Below are positions 8,026-15,993 of a stretch of DNA of 35,455 nt, in pieces. How positions within the stretch are numbered: position 1 is the stretch's first letter; the number at the start of each line of letters is the position of its first letter. Where the stretch lies: assembly GCF_003172955.1 (NCBI RefSeq), contig NZ_QGKR01000341.1, positions 1 to 35,455 of the forward strand, in the 5' to 3' direction. A model generated the notes under the pieces. That model was not told the origin of the DNA, searched no databases, and worked only from the letters and a program-made list of their open reading frames with translations. This DNA comes from Micromonospora acroterricola. GTDB taxonomy: Bacteria; Actinomycetota; Actinomycetes; Mycobacteriales; Micromonosporaceae. Made by a program: the position numbers and the translations under genes.

Positions 8026-9575
8026 CGGGCCGGCCGCAACGTCTCGGCGGCCGCGATCGCGGCCAGCACGGCGGCGGCCTTGTTGCGGGTCTCCTGGTCC
8101 TCGGCGGCCGGGTCGGAGTCGGCCACGACCCCCGCGCCGGCCTGGACGTAGGCACGGCCGTCACGGATCAACGCGGTCCGGATGGCGATCGCCATGTCCA
8201 GGTCCCCGCCGAAGCCGAAGTAGCCGACCGTGCCGCCGTAGAGGCCGCGGCGGACCGGCTCCAGCTCCTCGATGATCTCCATGGCCCGCACCTTCGGGGC
8301 GCCCGAGAGCGTGCCGGCGGGGAACGTCGCGGCGAGCGCGTCGAAGGCGGTGCGATCGTCACGCAGCGTGCCGGTGACGGTGGAGACGATGTGCATCACG
8401 TGGCTGTACCGCTCGATGGTCGCGAACTCCGGCACCTCCACGCTGCCCGGCTGGCAGACCCGGCCCAGGTCGTTGCGGCCCAGGTCGACCAGCATCACGT
8501 GCTCGGCGCGTTCCTTCGGGTCGGCGAGCAGCTCGGCGGCGAGCGCGGCGTCGGCGGTGGCGGTGGCGCCGCGCGGCCGGGTGCCGGCGATCGGGTGCAG
8601 CAGTGCCCGGCGCCGCCCGTCCGCGCCGGCGGTGACCTTCAGGTGCGCCTCCGGAGACGAGCCGACGATGTCGAACCCGTCGAAGCGCAGCAGGTACATG
8701 TACGGGCTGGGGTTGCTGGTGCGCAGCACCCGGTAGACGTCCAGCGGATCGGCGTGCGTCGACCGCTCGAAGCGCTGGGAGAGCACGATCTGGAAGCACT
8801 CGCCGGCCCGGATCGCCTCCTTGGCCGCCTCCACCGCCTTCGGATAGCCCCCGTTGGGCGTACGGCAGAGCACCTCCCCGGCCGGCGGGCGCTCCACGGT
8901 GGAGATCATCGGCGGGATTGGCCGGGACAGCGCGGTGGTCATCGCGTCCAGCCGGCCCACCGCGTGGTGGTACGCGGCGGCGACCTGCGGGGCGCGGTCC
9001 GGGGCGTCCAGCGGCGGCAGCACCGCGTTGGCGACCAGGATCGCCGAGCCGTCGTAGTGGTCGAGCACCACCAGGTCGGTGGCGAGCATCATGCCCAGCT
9101 CCGGCACGCCCAGGTCGTCCTCGGTCAGCTCGGGCAGCCGCTCGAAGCGGCGGACGAGGTCGTAGCCGAGGTAGCCGACCATGCCCCCGGTCAGCGGCGG
9201 GAGCCCGCTGGACGGGTCACCGAGGGGCCCGGCCAGCGCCGCGACGGTCTCGCGCAGCACCCGCACCGGGTCGCCGTCGGTGGGCAGCCCGGCCGGCGGC
9301 TGGCCGAGCCAGGTCGCCATGCCGTCCCGCTCGACCAGGGTGGCGCTGCTGCGTACGCCGATGAACGAGTACCGCGACCAGGCCATGCCGGCCGAGCCGA
9401 CACCCTGCTCGGCGGATTCGAGCAGGAACGTGCCGGGCCCGCCGGCCAGCTTGCGGTAGACGCCGACGGGGGTCTCCGCGTCGGCCAGCAGCCGCCGGGT
9501 GACCGGGACCACCCGCCAGTGCGCGGCCAGCTCGGTGAAGGTGGCCGGGTCGGGGCTCACCGCGCCGTCGGTCAC
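8022..9575 (-). CDS. trpE: Anthranilate synthase component I
   Basis: Converts chorismate to anthranilate using ammonia from the glutaminase subunit TrpG, which is not in this window. 517 residues from GTG 9575. Seen: the feedback-site motif LLES near residue 51 that binds tryptophan, and the chorismate-binding core with [30 protein letters not shown] and [20 protein letters not shown] 9575 was chosen over a longer frame from 9626 because AAAGGGAGG lies just before it and the GTGA overlap with the hisI stop is a typical coupled junction; the extra residues in the longer frame lie inside hisI. No leader peptide or attenuator is possible here because trpE directly overlaps hisI. Confidence 0.96.
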   Translation of the reverse strand: MTDGAVSPDPATFTELAAHWRVVPVTRRLLADAETPVGVYRKLAGGPGTFLLESAEQGVGSAGMAWSRYSFIGVRSSATLVERDGMATWLGQPPAGLPTDGDPVRVLRETVAALAGPLGDPSSGLPPLTGGMVGYLGYDLVRRFERLPELTEDDLGVPELGMMLATDLVVLDHYDGSAILVANAVLPPLDAPDRAPQVAAAYHHAVGRLDAMTTALSRPIPPMISTVERPPAGEVLCRTPNGGYPKAVEAAKEAIRAGECFQIVLSQRFERSTHADPLDVYRVLRTSNPSPYMYLLRFDGFDIVGSSPEAHLKVTAGADGRRRALLHPIAGTRPRGATATADAALAAELLADPKERAEHVMLVDLGRNDLGRVCQPGSVEVPEFATIERYSHVMHIVSTVTGTLRDDRTAFDALAATFPAGTLSGAPKVRAMEIIEELEPVRRGLYGGTVGYFGFGGDLDMAIAIRTALIRDGRAYVQAGAGVVADSDPAAEDQETRNKAAAVLAAIAAAETLRPAR

Positions 9576-10882
9576 GGGCGGGCCTCCCTTTCGGTCCCGG
9601 TGACGGGCAGCTCGGTGAAGAAGCACGTCCGGTGTCCGGTGTGGCAGGCGGCGCCGACCTGTTCCACGCTGACCAGCAGCGCGTCCCCGTCGCAGTCCAG
9701 GGCGACCGAGCGGACGTACTGGTGGTGCCCGGAGGTGGCGCCCTTGACCCAGTACTCGCGCCGGCTGCGCGACCAGTAGGTGGCCCGGCCGGTGGTGAGG
9801 GTGCGGTGCAGCGCCTCGTCGTCCATCCAGGCGACCATGAGCACCTCGCCGGAGTCGTGCGCGCGGACCACGGCGGCGACCAGGCCGTCGGCGGTGCGGC
9901 GCAGTCGGGCCGCGATGGCCGGGTCGAGCCGGGACGGACGGGCCGGCACGGGCGCCGTCGGGCCGGTCAGATCGCTGGGGACGCCGGTCACCGGCGCGTC
10001 AGGTACGGGCACAGTGACCCATTGTCCCGCACGCGGCGCGGGCACCGGCGACGGCTCCCGCCGAGGGCGCGGCGGGCGGCCGGCGGGCCGGGCCAGCTGC
10101 GCCACGTAGCGGTCCAGCCGGCCGTCGACCAGGGCGTCGGCCAGGTCCGTGCCGGCTGCTTCGGCGATCTCCTCGGCGTACGGGCGGATCAGCGGCAGCG
10201 TCCCGGCGACCAGCCGCACGGCCGCCGCCCAGAGCTGGCCGGTGGCGCCCGGGCGCAGCCCGAGGCAGAGCAGCATGTCCTCCCGGTAGTGCGGGGGCGC
10301 GACCGGCAGCTCCAGGGCCGCCGCGAAGGCCGCCCGACGGGAGAACACCCGCACCGACGGGTTGGCCGGGCGCAGCACGGAGGGGCAGAGCCGGGCCAGG
10401 TCGGCCACGGCGAGCCGGATCCCGAGGCTGTCGTCGGCAGCCCGGGCGGCGGCCGCCTTGCCCAGCGCGGCGATCATCTCCTCCAGCCGGGGCGGTTCGG
10501 CGGGCTGGCAGAGCACGGGCAGGTCGATGCGGCGCCGCCAGTGCGGGTCGGCCCAGAGCAGCCGCGCCGGCGCGGTGACCGGCAACCCGAACGCCCAGTC
10601 GGCCGGCTCGCCGAGCCGGTGCACCCAGGAGCGGACGTCCCGGGCGGCCACCGACACGTGGGTGAGGCGACCGGCGGACTCGGCCAGGTACGCCTGTCGG
10701 GCGGCGTACGGGGCGCCGCCGCCGACGAGTACGTCGAGGTCGACGTCGCTGTGTGCGGTGGCGGCCCGCCGGGCGTGACTGCCGCGCAGCAGGATGCCGA
10801 CGACCGGCCGCTCGGCGGCCTGCCGTAACCGCGCGGCCCAGTCCTCGAGAAACCCGCTGTCCGGTAACGGAGCGTGACCCAC
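9572..10882 (-). CDS. hisI: Nucleotidyltransferase-like domain fused to phosphoribosyl-AMP cyclohydrolase
   Basis: One 436-residue frame with two domains. Residues 1-260 resemble a DNA polymerase beta-like nucleotidyltransferase: [20 protein letters not shown] at 33-52 gives the GS...DxD signature with Asp46 and Asp48 able to bind metal, followed by a helical region like that of ANT/DUF4111 proteins. Residues 262-315 are a Pro/Arg-rich linker. Residues 316-436 are HisI, which opens the ring of phosphoribosyl-AMP in histidine synthesis: Asp396, Asp398 and Asp400 with Cys397, Cys413 and Cys420 match the Mg and Zn ligands of known HisI with the same 16- and 7-residue spacing. HisI is normally about 110-130 residues alone. 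GTG 10882 starts the fused frame; a separate hisI could start at internal GTG codons (e.g. 10012), but no ribosome site precedes them. It overlaps trpE by 4 nt. Confidence 0.85.
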   Translation of the reverse strand: MGHAPLPDSGFLEDWAARLRQAAERPVVGILLRGSHARRAATAHSDVDLDVLVGGGAPYAARQAYLAESAGRLTHVSVAARDVRSWVHRLGEPADWAFGLPVTAPARLLWADPHWRRRIDLPVLCQPAEPPRLEEMIAALGKAAAARAADDSLGIRLAVADLARLCPSVLRPANPSVRVFSRRAAFAAALELPVAPPHYREDMLLCLGLRPGATGQLWAAAVRLVAGTLPLIRPYAEEIAEAAGTDLADALVDGRLDRYVAQLARPAGRPPRPRREPSPVPAPRAGQWVTVPVPDAPVTGVPSDLTGPTAPVPARPSRLDPAIAARLRRTADGLVAAVVRAHDSGEVLMVAWMDDEALHRTLTTGRATYWSRSRREYWVKGATSGHHQYVRSVALDCDGDALLVSVEQVGAACHTGHRTCFFTELPVTGTEREARP

Positions 10883-11005
10883 GGCGCCATCGTGCCGTAC
10901 GTCCGATCGGCGCGCAATGCCCGTTGGCGGACCTGGTGTCCGGTCCGAAGGCTACTGCCCGTTGTATCGGTGGGTGCAAGAGGCCGGCGCGGCAGCCCCC
11001 CGGCG

Positions 11006-11035
11006 TTGCGTCGTCGCGGATATCTCATCTAGCGT
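11006..11035 (+). promoter_or_regulatory. Candidate promoter of the ABC/TetR operon
   Basis: TTGCGT (11006-11011) and TAGCGT (11030-11035) are spaced by 18 bp. Transcription would begin about 11042, giving a ~30-nt leader that contains the GGAGG before ATG 11074. The -10 box sits inside the palindrome at 11024-11055, so repressor binding would block the polymerase. Confidence 0.45.
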
Positions 11036-11055
11036 TGAGTTCAACAGCTGATGAG
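11024..11055. promoter_or_regulatory. 32-bp palindrome, likely TetR operator
   Basis: Nested inverted repeats share one centre: outer arms CTCATC (11024-11029) and GATGAG (11050-11055), inner arms GTTGA (11034-11038) and TCAAC (11041-11045). This symmetric length and layout suits a TetR-family dimer pair. The only TetR gene nearby is the third gene of this operon (12582-13178), so autoregulation is the simplest reading. Confidence 0.6.
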
Positions 11056-11073
11056 TTTCGCCGGAGGTGCGTG

Positions 11074-11805
11074 ATGGACGATGCGATAGCGGTCCGCGAC
11101 CTGCTCGTGGACCGGGGCGGGCGACGGGTGCTAAACGGCATCAGCTGCACCGTCCCCCGTGGCGCCGTGACCGGGCTGCTCGGCCCCAGCGGCAGCGGGA
11201 AGACCACCTTCATGCGCGCGGTCGTCGGGGTGCAGGTGGTCACCGGCGGGACCGTCACCGTGCTGGGCCAGCCGGCCGGCTCACCCGCCCTGCGGCACAA
11301 GGTCGGCTACCTCACCCAGGCGCCGAGCGTCTACGCCGATCTGACGGTGCGGGAGAACGCCCGCTACTTCGCGGCCCTGCACGGACGGGGTCGCGCCGAG
11401 GCCGACCAGGCGATCAGCGATGTCGGGTTGGCCCAGGCGGCCACCCAGCTCGTCGGCACCCTCTCCGGCGGCCAGCGCAGCCGGGCGTCCCTGGCGTGCG
11501 CCCTGGTCGGCGAACCGGAGCTGGTCATCCTCGACGAACCGACCGTCGGTCAGGACCCGGTGCTGCGGGCCGACCTGTGGGCCCGGTTCCACGCGATGGC
11601 CGCCGCCGGCACCACCCTGCTGGTGTCCAGCCACGTGATGGACGAGGCGGCCCGCTGTGACCGGCTGCTGCTGATCCGCGAGGGCCGGCTGATCGCCGAC
11701 GACAGCCCGGCCGCGATCCGCGCCGCCGCGGGGGTGGACGACCTCGACGAGGCGTTCCTGCGGCTGATCCGGGCCGGCGCGACGTCCGGAGGGAACGCGT
11801 CATGA
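11074..11805 (+). CDS. ABC transporter ATP-binding protein (ABC-2 exporter)
   Basis: A 243-residue nucleotide-binding subunit that powers the permease encoded next. Seen: Walker A GPSGSGKTT near residue 39, Q-loop in GYLTQAPSVYADLTVREN, signature LSGGQRSR near 131, Walker B LVILDEPTVGQDP near 151 with the catalytic Glu, and the H-loop VSSHVMDEA. It resembles the DrrA/CcmA-type ATPases that pair with ABC-2 permeases for drug or lipid export. ATG 11074 follows GGAGG by 6 nt; a GTG one codon earlier is possible. The stop overlaps the permease ATG by 4 nt. The exported substrate is unknown; control by the TetR gene downstream suggests a toxic small molecule. Confidence 0.93.
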   Translation: MDDAIAVRDLLVDRGGRRVLNGISCTVPRGAVTGLLGPSGSGKTTFMRAVVGVQVVTGGTVTVLGQPAGSPALRHKVGYLTQAPSVYADLTVRENARYFAALHGRGRAEADQAISDVGLAQAATQLVGTLSGGQRSRASLACALVGEPELVILDEPTVGQDPVLRADLWARFHAMAAAGTTLLVSSHVMDEAARCDRLLLIREGRLIADDSPAAIRAAAGVDDLDEAFLRLIRAGATSGGNAS

Positions 11806-12557
11806 ACCCGCGGATCCTGGCGGCCACCACCGGCCGCATCCTGCGCCAGCTCCGGCACGACCGGCGCACCATCGCGCTGCTCGTCGTGGTGCCGTCCGTC
11901 CTGCTGACCCTGGTCTACTTCATGTACGCCGACCAGCCCGCCCCGCCCGGCCAACCGTCGGCGTTCGACCGGATCGCGCTGGTGATGCTCGGCATCTTCC
12001 CCTTCGTGATCATGTTCCTGGTGACCAGCATCGCGATGCTCCGGGAGCGCACCTCGGGCACCCTGGAGCGGCTGCTCACCACCCCGCTGGGCAAGCTCGA
12101 CCTGCTCTTCGGCTACGGCATCGCGTTCGGGCTGGCCGCCGCCGTGCAGGCCGCGGTCGCCGCCGGGGTGGCGTACTGGATCTTCGATCTGGACACCGCC
12201 GGCAACAGTGGGCTGGTCATCGGGATCGCGGTGGTCGACGCGGTGCTCGGCGTCGCCCTCGGGCTGTTCTGCAGCGCCTTCGCCCGCACCGAGTTCCAGG
12301 CAGTACAGTTCCTGCCGGTCGTGGTGGTCCCCCAGCTGCTGCTCTGCGGGCTGTTCGTGGCCCGCGACCAGATGGCCGGCTGGCTCCAGGCGCTCAGCGA
12401 CGCCTTCCCCCTGTCGTACGCCATCGAGGCGTTGCAGGAGGTCGGCGCCAACGCCGAGCCGACCGGCAGGATGTGGCGGGACGTGGTGGTGGTGCTCGGC
12501 GCGGTGGTGCTGGCACTGGTGCTCGCGGCGGCCACCCTGCGCCGGCGGAGCGGCTGA
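11802..12557 (+). CDS. ABC-2 type transporter permease
   Basis: A 251-residue integral membrane subunit. Seen: six hydrophobic segments starting at about residues 25, 56, 104, 137, 170 and 227; the short cytoplasmic stretch RERTSGTLERLLTTPLGKLDLLFGY (quoted here only as its key pattern, RERxxGTLERL...P) is the ABC-2 coupling motif that contacts the ATPase. The gene overlaps the ATPase stop by 4 nt, so the two are made together and form a 2+2 exporter in the cytoplasmic membrane. Substrate not predictable. Confidence 0.9.
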   Translation: MNPRILAATTGRILRQLRHDRRTIALLVVVPSVLLTLVYFMYADQPAPPGQPSAFDRIALVMLGIFPFVIMFLVTSIAMLRERTSGTLERLLTTPLGKLDLLFGYGIAFGLAAAVQAAVAAGVAYWIFDLDTAGNSGLVIGIAVVDAVLGVALGLFCSAFARTEFQAVQFLPVVVVPQLLLCGLFVARDQMAGWLQALSDAFPLSYAIEALQEVGANAEPTGRMWRDVVVVLGAVVLALVLAAATLRRRSG

Positions 12558-12581
12558 CCGGCGGGCGAACGAAGGGCGGCG

Positions 12582-13178
12582 ATGGCGCGGCGGACCGGCC
12601 GGCGACCCGGCAACCAGGGCACCCGCGAGGCGATCCTCGACGCGGCGCGGGCGGCGTTCGCCGAGCGCGGCTTCGACGCCGCCTCGATCCGCGCCATCGC
12701 CGGCACCGCCGGGGTGGACCCGGCGCTGGTGCACCACTACTTCGGCAGCAAGGACCAGCTCTTCCTGGCCGCGATGAACTCGCCGGTCGACCCGGGGGAG
12801 GTTCTGCCGAAGGTACTGGCGGGTGGCGCGGACGGCATCGGCGAACGGCTGGTCCGCACGTTCCTCGGCGTCTGGGACTCCCCGGCCGGGAGCGCCGGGG
12901 TGGCCCTGCTGCGCTCGGCGGTGAGCAACGACTGGACTGCCCGGCTGCTGCGCGAGTTCATCACCACGCAGGTGCTGCGCCGGGTGCTCGACCAGCTCGA
13001 CGTCGACCCGGCCGAGCTGCCGCTGCGCGGCTCGCTGATCGCCACCCAGCTGATCGGGTTGGCCATGATGCGGCACGTCGTCCGGCTGGAGCCGGTGGCG
13101 TCCGCCGATCCGGAGGCGCTGGTCGCGGCCATCGGCCCGACCGTGCAGCGGTACCTGACCGGGCCGCTGCCGACGTAG
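12582..13178 (+). CDS. TetR family transcriptional regulator
   Basis: A 198-residue repressor-type protein. Seen: TetR N-terminal helix-turn-helix at about residues 14-60 (REAILDAARAAFAERG, then the recognition helix region VDPALVHHYFGSKDQL), followed by a C-terminal ligand-binding helical domain like the TetR_C_11/17 group. It follows the permease by 24 nt on the same strand and is the third gene of the exporter operon, so it probably represses the operon at the 32-bp palindrome upstream and is released by the exported compound. ATG 12582 has a modest GAAGGGCGG ribosome site. Confidence 0.92.
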   Translation: MARRTGRRPGNQGTREAILDAARAAFAERGFDAASIRAIAGTAGVDPALVHHYFGSKDQLFLAAMNSPVDPGEVLPKVLAGGADGIGERLVRTFLGVWDSPAGSAGVALLRSAVSNDWTARLLREFITTQVLRRVLDQLDVDPAELPLRGSLIATQLIGLAMMRHVVRLEPVASADPEALVAAIGPTVQRYLTGPLPT

Positions 13179-13210
13179 GCCGGCGGACGGGCCGTCAGGG
13201 CGGCCGGCGG

Positions 13211-13261
13211 GCGGGTCGCGGTCAGCCCGGTGGGCGGGTCGCGGTCAGCCCGGTGGGCGGG
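13211..13261. repeat. 23-bp tandem duplication at a convergent gene junction
   Basis: A 23-bp unit starting GCGGGTCGCGGTCAGCCCGG occurs at 13211-13233 and 13234-13256, with a 5-bp partial third copy. The stop codon of the DUF2470 gene (13245-13247, minus) lies in the second copy, so slippage may have altered this gene's end. No terminator hairpin was seen between the two convergent genes. Confidence 0.7.
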
Positions 13262-13994
13262 CCTCGGCACGACGGCGCAGTGGCGTGAGCAGCCGGGCCA
13301 GGTCGTCCGGGTCGGCCAGTGGGCACGGGAAGGCGAGCCGGACACGCCGCCGGGCGCCGGGGCGGCCGAGGGCGACCACCAGCCCGTAGCGGTCGATGCG
13401 CACCACGCGGGGCGGCCCGTCGGGGGCCTGCTCGGTCAGCCCGAGCTGCCGGCGCAGATACTCGGTCACCTGGCCCGCGTCACGCTCGGCGAGGTCGGCC
13501 AGCAGCCGCGCCTCGACCGGGTGCACCGGGTCCGGCTCGGCCTCGGCGTACTCCCCCGGGTCGATCCGGCGCACGACGCCGGCCCGCTCCCAGCGGACCT
13601 CGACCACCTCGAAGCGGAACAGCCGGAACCGGACACCCAGGTCGAGCAGGTCCCCGGTCGGCTCCACCGCGGCGAAGTCGATCGCCGCGTCGCGGGCCTC
13701 GGCGCCGTGCAGCTCGGCCGCCCAGCCGGACACCCACGCCCGGCCCAACCCGGGGGCGCCGGCCGCGGGTGGCAGGTCGAGCACGTCCAGCACCACGGCC
13801 GTGTCGCTGCCTCCGGCGCCCGGCCGCAACGCGGCGGCGAGGTGGCTGGCCACCGGCACCAGCAGCAGCACCCGGCCGTCCGGGTCGGTCACGTGCCGGG
13901 CGTGGTGCGGGCCCGGCCGGTGGGCCAGGTGGACGAGACCGGGCAGCCGGCCGGCGACGAGGGTACGAACGATCTCGGCGGGACTGGGCCGCAT
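13245..13994 (-). CDS. DUF2470 domain-containing protein (iron/haem-linked)
   Basis: A 249-residue protein. The C-terminal ~80 residues (from DPVHPVEARLLADL through RIDRYGLVVALG and RVRLAFPCPLADPDDL) match the DUF2470 domain, which in other proteins sits at the end of HugZ-type haem-degrading enzymes. The N-terminal part (GRVLLLVPVASHLAAAL, AWVSGWAAEL) has the flavin-reductase-like split-barrel flavour of that group, but haem-ligand residues cannot be assigned. ATG 13994 has a strong AAGGAGG 8 nt upstream. The gene is preceded by an IdeR/DtxR-type iron box, so it should be expressed under iron limitation, which supports a role in haem or iron use. It stands alone between two convergent or separate transcription units. 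Confidence 0.85.
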   Translation of the reverse strand: MRPSPAEIVRTLVAGRLPGLVHLAHRPGPHHARHVTDPDGRVLLLVPVASHLAAALRPGAGGSDTAVVLDVLDLPPAAGAPGLGRAWVSGWAAELHGAEARDAAIDFAAVEPTGDLLDLGVRFRLFRFEVVEVRWERAGVVRRIDPGEYAEAEPDPVHPVEARLLADLAERDAGQVTEYLRRQLGLTEQAPDGPPRVVRIDRYGLVVALGRPGARRRVRLAFPCPLADPDDLARLLTPLRRRAEARPPG

Positions 13995-14012
13995 GGGCGC
14001 GACCTCCTTCAG

Positions 14013-14031
14013 AGGTTAGGCTTACCTAACC
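14013..14031. promoter_or_regulatory. Iron box (IdeR/DtxR/DmdR1-type operator)
   Basis: GGTTAGG (14014-14020) and CCTAACC (14025-14031) form a 7-4-7 inverted repeat reading GGTTAGGCTTACCTAACC. This agrees closely with the actinobacterial iron-box consensus built on TTAGG...CCTAA. It lies 20 bp upstream of the DUF2470 start, over its expected promoter, and is the only such site noticed in the window. Confidence 0.82.
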
Positions 14032-14093
14032 CGGAGCGTAGAGCACCCGATCAACGGCGTCCAGCCATCCCGGCGCAGGTGGACGCCGATCCG

Positions 14094-15875
14094 TTACCGG
14101 GTCTGCTCCAGCCAGGAGGCGTAGAGAAGGCCGTAGACCGAGTCGGCGTCACGGACCAGCTCGTCGTGCGGGCCGCGCTGCACGACTCGCCCCCGGTCCA
14201 CCACGATCACCTCGTCGGCGGCCTGCGCCGTGGAGAGCCGGTGCGCGATGGCCAGGGTCGTCCGACCCCGGGTTACCGCGTCCAGCGTGCGTTGCAGGCG
14301 CACCTCGGTCGCCGGGTCCACCGCGCTGGTCGCCTCGTCCAGCACCAGCAGGTCCGGGTCGGCCACGTACGCCCGGGCCAGCGCGACCAACTGCCGCTCG
14401 CCGACGCTGAGCGCCTCACCGCGCTCGCCCACCGGAGTGTCCAGGCCGGCCGGCAGGCCGTCGAGCCAGTCCCCCAGGCCCAACTCGGTGAACGCGGCGC
14501 GGAGCTGCTCGTCGGTCAGATCCGGCCGGGCGAACCGGACATTCTCCCCCACCGTCGCGTCGAAGAGGAACCCGTCCTGCGGGACCATCACCACGCGGGA
14601 GCGCAGCGAGTCGAACCGGACCTCCGCCAGCGGCACCCCGGACAGCAGCACCGCGCCCGCCGACGGGTCCATCAGCCGGGTGAGCAGCTTGGCGAAGGTG
14701 GTCTTGCCGCTGCCGGTCTCGCCGACCACCGCCACCCGGCTCTTCGCCGGAATCTCCAGGTCGATGTCGTGCAGCACCGGCGGACCCCCCGGGTAGGCGA
14801 ACCGCACCCCGGCGAACCGGATGTCCAGCGGCCCGCCCGGCAGATCCCGCCCCTGCTCCCCCGGGTCCGCCACGTCCGGGGCGACATCCAGCACGTCGAG
14901 CACCCGCCGCCAGCCGGCGATCGCGTTCTGCGCCTCGTTGAGCACCTCCGTGGCGATCTGCACCGGCTGGATGAACAACGTGACCAGGAAGAGGAACGCG
15001 GTCAGCTGGCCGATCGACAGCGTGCCGTCCACTCCGAGCGTCACCCCGAGCACGACCACGCCGGCCAGCGCCAACCCGGCGGCCAGCTCGCCGACCGAGC
15101 TGCCCACGATGCTGATCCGGATCGCCCGCTGCTGCGCCTGGCGCTGACTGTCGATAGCGTCGTCCAGCCGCCGCGCGGTGCGCCCCGCGATGCCGTACGC
15201 CCGGATCACCGGCGCTCCCACCACGCTCTCGCCGATCGCGCCGAGCAGCGCGCCGGTGCGCTGACGCACCGTCGCGTACGCCGACCCGAGGCGCCGTTGC
15301 AGCTGCCGGATGATGAACACCGCCGGCAGGAACGCCGCCAGCACCACCAGGGTCAACTGCCAGGAGTACGCCAGCATGACGATCGTGGTGACCACCAGCT
15401 GACCGAGGTTGACCAGCAAGATCACCCCGCCCCACTGGAGGAACTGGGTGATCTGGTCGACGTCGCTGGTCACCCGGGAGACCAGCGAGCCCCGCCGCTC
15501 CGACTGCTGGTGCAGCATCGACAGGTCGTGCACGTGCCGGAACGCCCGGGTGCGCACGTTGGCCAGCGCCGTCTCGCTGACCGTGAACAGCCGGCGCATC
15601 ATCAGGTAGCCGCACAGCGTGGTGACCGTGAGGATCGCCGCGGTGATCGCCACCACCGTCCAGACCACGTCCAGGTTCAGGCCGCCGATGATGCCGCGGT
15701 CGATGCCCTGCTGCACAGCGACCGGTACGGCCACCCGGCCGACCATGTAGACCAGCGCCAGGCCCAGCGTGCCGGCCAGACCGATCCGCAGCTCCGGCGA
15801 GAGCGCCAGCCCCCGGCGCAGGGTCTGCCAGGTCGTCTCCACCCGCTCGTCCCGCTCATCGGTCTTCCCACTCAT
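14094..15875 (-). CDS. ABC exporter half-transporter (consensus-site subunit)
   Basis: A 593-residue type IV (TM287/288-like) exporter subunit: six-helix membrane domain in residues 1-320, ATPase domain after about 350. Seen: Walker A GETGSGKTT near 384, Q-loop MVPQDGFLFDAT, Walker B LLVLDEATSAVD near 507 with the catalytic Glu, and H-loop IAHRLST near 541. The signature is LSVGERQ instead of LSGGQ, a degenerate form. Its partner (15990-17873) has the reverse defects, so together they make one working and one crippled ATP site, as in known heterodimeric exporters. ATG 15875 is used: it overlaps the stop of a repeat-encoded micro-ORF (ATGA); the frame's extension to 15980 is only repeat sequence. 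Substrate unknown (multidrug, lipid or peptide). Confidence 0.92.
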   Translation of the reverse strand: MSGKTDERDERVETTWQTLRRGLALSPELRIGLAGTLGLALVYMVGRVAVPVAVQQGIDRGIIGGLNLDVVWTVVAITAAILTVTTLCGYLMMRRLFTVSETALANVRTRAFRHVHDLSMLHQQSERRGSLVSRVTSDVDQITQFLQWGGVILLVNLGQLVVTTIVMLAYSWQLTLVVLAAFLPAVFIIRQLQRRLGSAYATVRQRTGALLGAIGESVVGAPVIRAYGIAGRTARRLDDAIDSQRQAQQRAIRISIVGSSVGELAAGLALAGVVVLGVTLGVDGTLSIGQLTAFLFLVTLFIQPVQIATEVLNEAQNAIAGWRRVLDVLDVAPDVADPGEQGRDLPGGPLDIRFAGVRFAYPGGPPVLHDIDLEIPAKSRVAVVGETGSGKTTFAKLLTRLMDPSAGAVLLSGVPLAEVRFDSLRSRVVMVPQDGFLFDATVGENVRFARPDLTDEQLRAAFTELGLGDWLDGLPAGLDTPVGERGEALSVGERQLVALARAYVADPDLLVLDEATSAVDPATEVRLQRTLDAVTRGRTTLAIAHRLSTAQAADEVIVVDRGRVVQRGPHDELVRDADSVYGLLYASWLEQTR

Positions 15876-15934
15876 CGGGCTGGCCTTTCGTTCGCGACTG
15901 CGGGGCTCCGCTTCGCTGCACTCCTCGCGCTCAC
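15872..15934 (-). CDS. Repeat-encoded micro-ORF, copy 2
   Basis: Twenty codons from GTG 15934 to TGA 15872-15874, encoding a peptide with core SARSAAKRSPAVANE. The start overlaps the stop of the identical micro-ORF upstream (GTGA), and the stop overlaps the ATG of the downstream ABC gene (ATGA). GAAAGG lies 8 nt before that ATG and could serve as its ribosome site. Whether the peptide is functional or only keeps ribosomes moving between the two exporter genes is unknown. The codon pattern is fixed by the repeat, so coding status rests on the overlap geometry. Confidence 0.4.
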   Translation of the reverse strand: MSARSAAKRSPAVANERPAR

Positions 15935-15993
15935 CGGGCTGGCCTTTCGTTCGCGACTGCGGGGCTCCGCTTCGCTGCACTCCTCGCGCTCAC
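15876..15993 (-). repeat. Two perfect 59-bp tandem repeats between ABC genes
   Basis: Identical units at 15876-15934 and 15935-15993. The unit is 63 nt of micro-ORF minus a 4-nt stop-start overlap, so tandem copies chain in coupled fashion. A core of about 44 bp recurs at 29890-29933 with one base change in the same orientation relative to transcription, again between a stop and a start codon. Arms CGCGA and TCGCG within the core could form a hairpin. This looks like a dispersed repeat family of the genome. Confidence 0.9.
15931..15993 (-). CDS. Repeat-encoded micro-ORF, copy 1
   Basis: Identical to the micro-ORF at 15872-15934: 20 codons plus stop. Its GTG (15991-15993) overlaps the TGA of the upstream ABC gene (15990-15992) as GTGA, and its own TGA overlaps the next micro-ORF's GTG. 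No Shine-Dalgarno sequence is needed if ribosomes re-initiate after finishing the ABC gene. Confidence 0.4.
   Translation of the reverse strand: MSARSAAKRSPAVANERPAR

Noticed and set aside
9576..10882. Trp attenuator or leader peptide before trpE
   Set aside because: trpE overlaps the hisI coding region by 4 nt and has no untranslated leader; no Trp-rich short ORF with competing hairpins was seen.
15876..15993. Insertion-sequence ends or attachment site
   Set aside because: The two 59-bp units are direct, adjacent and carry no transposase or integrase between or beside them; the micro-ORF coupling explanation fits better.
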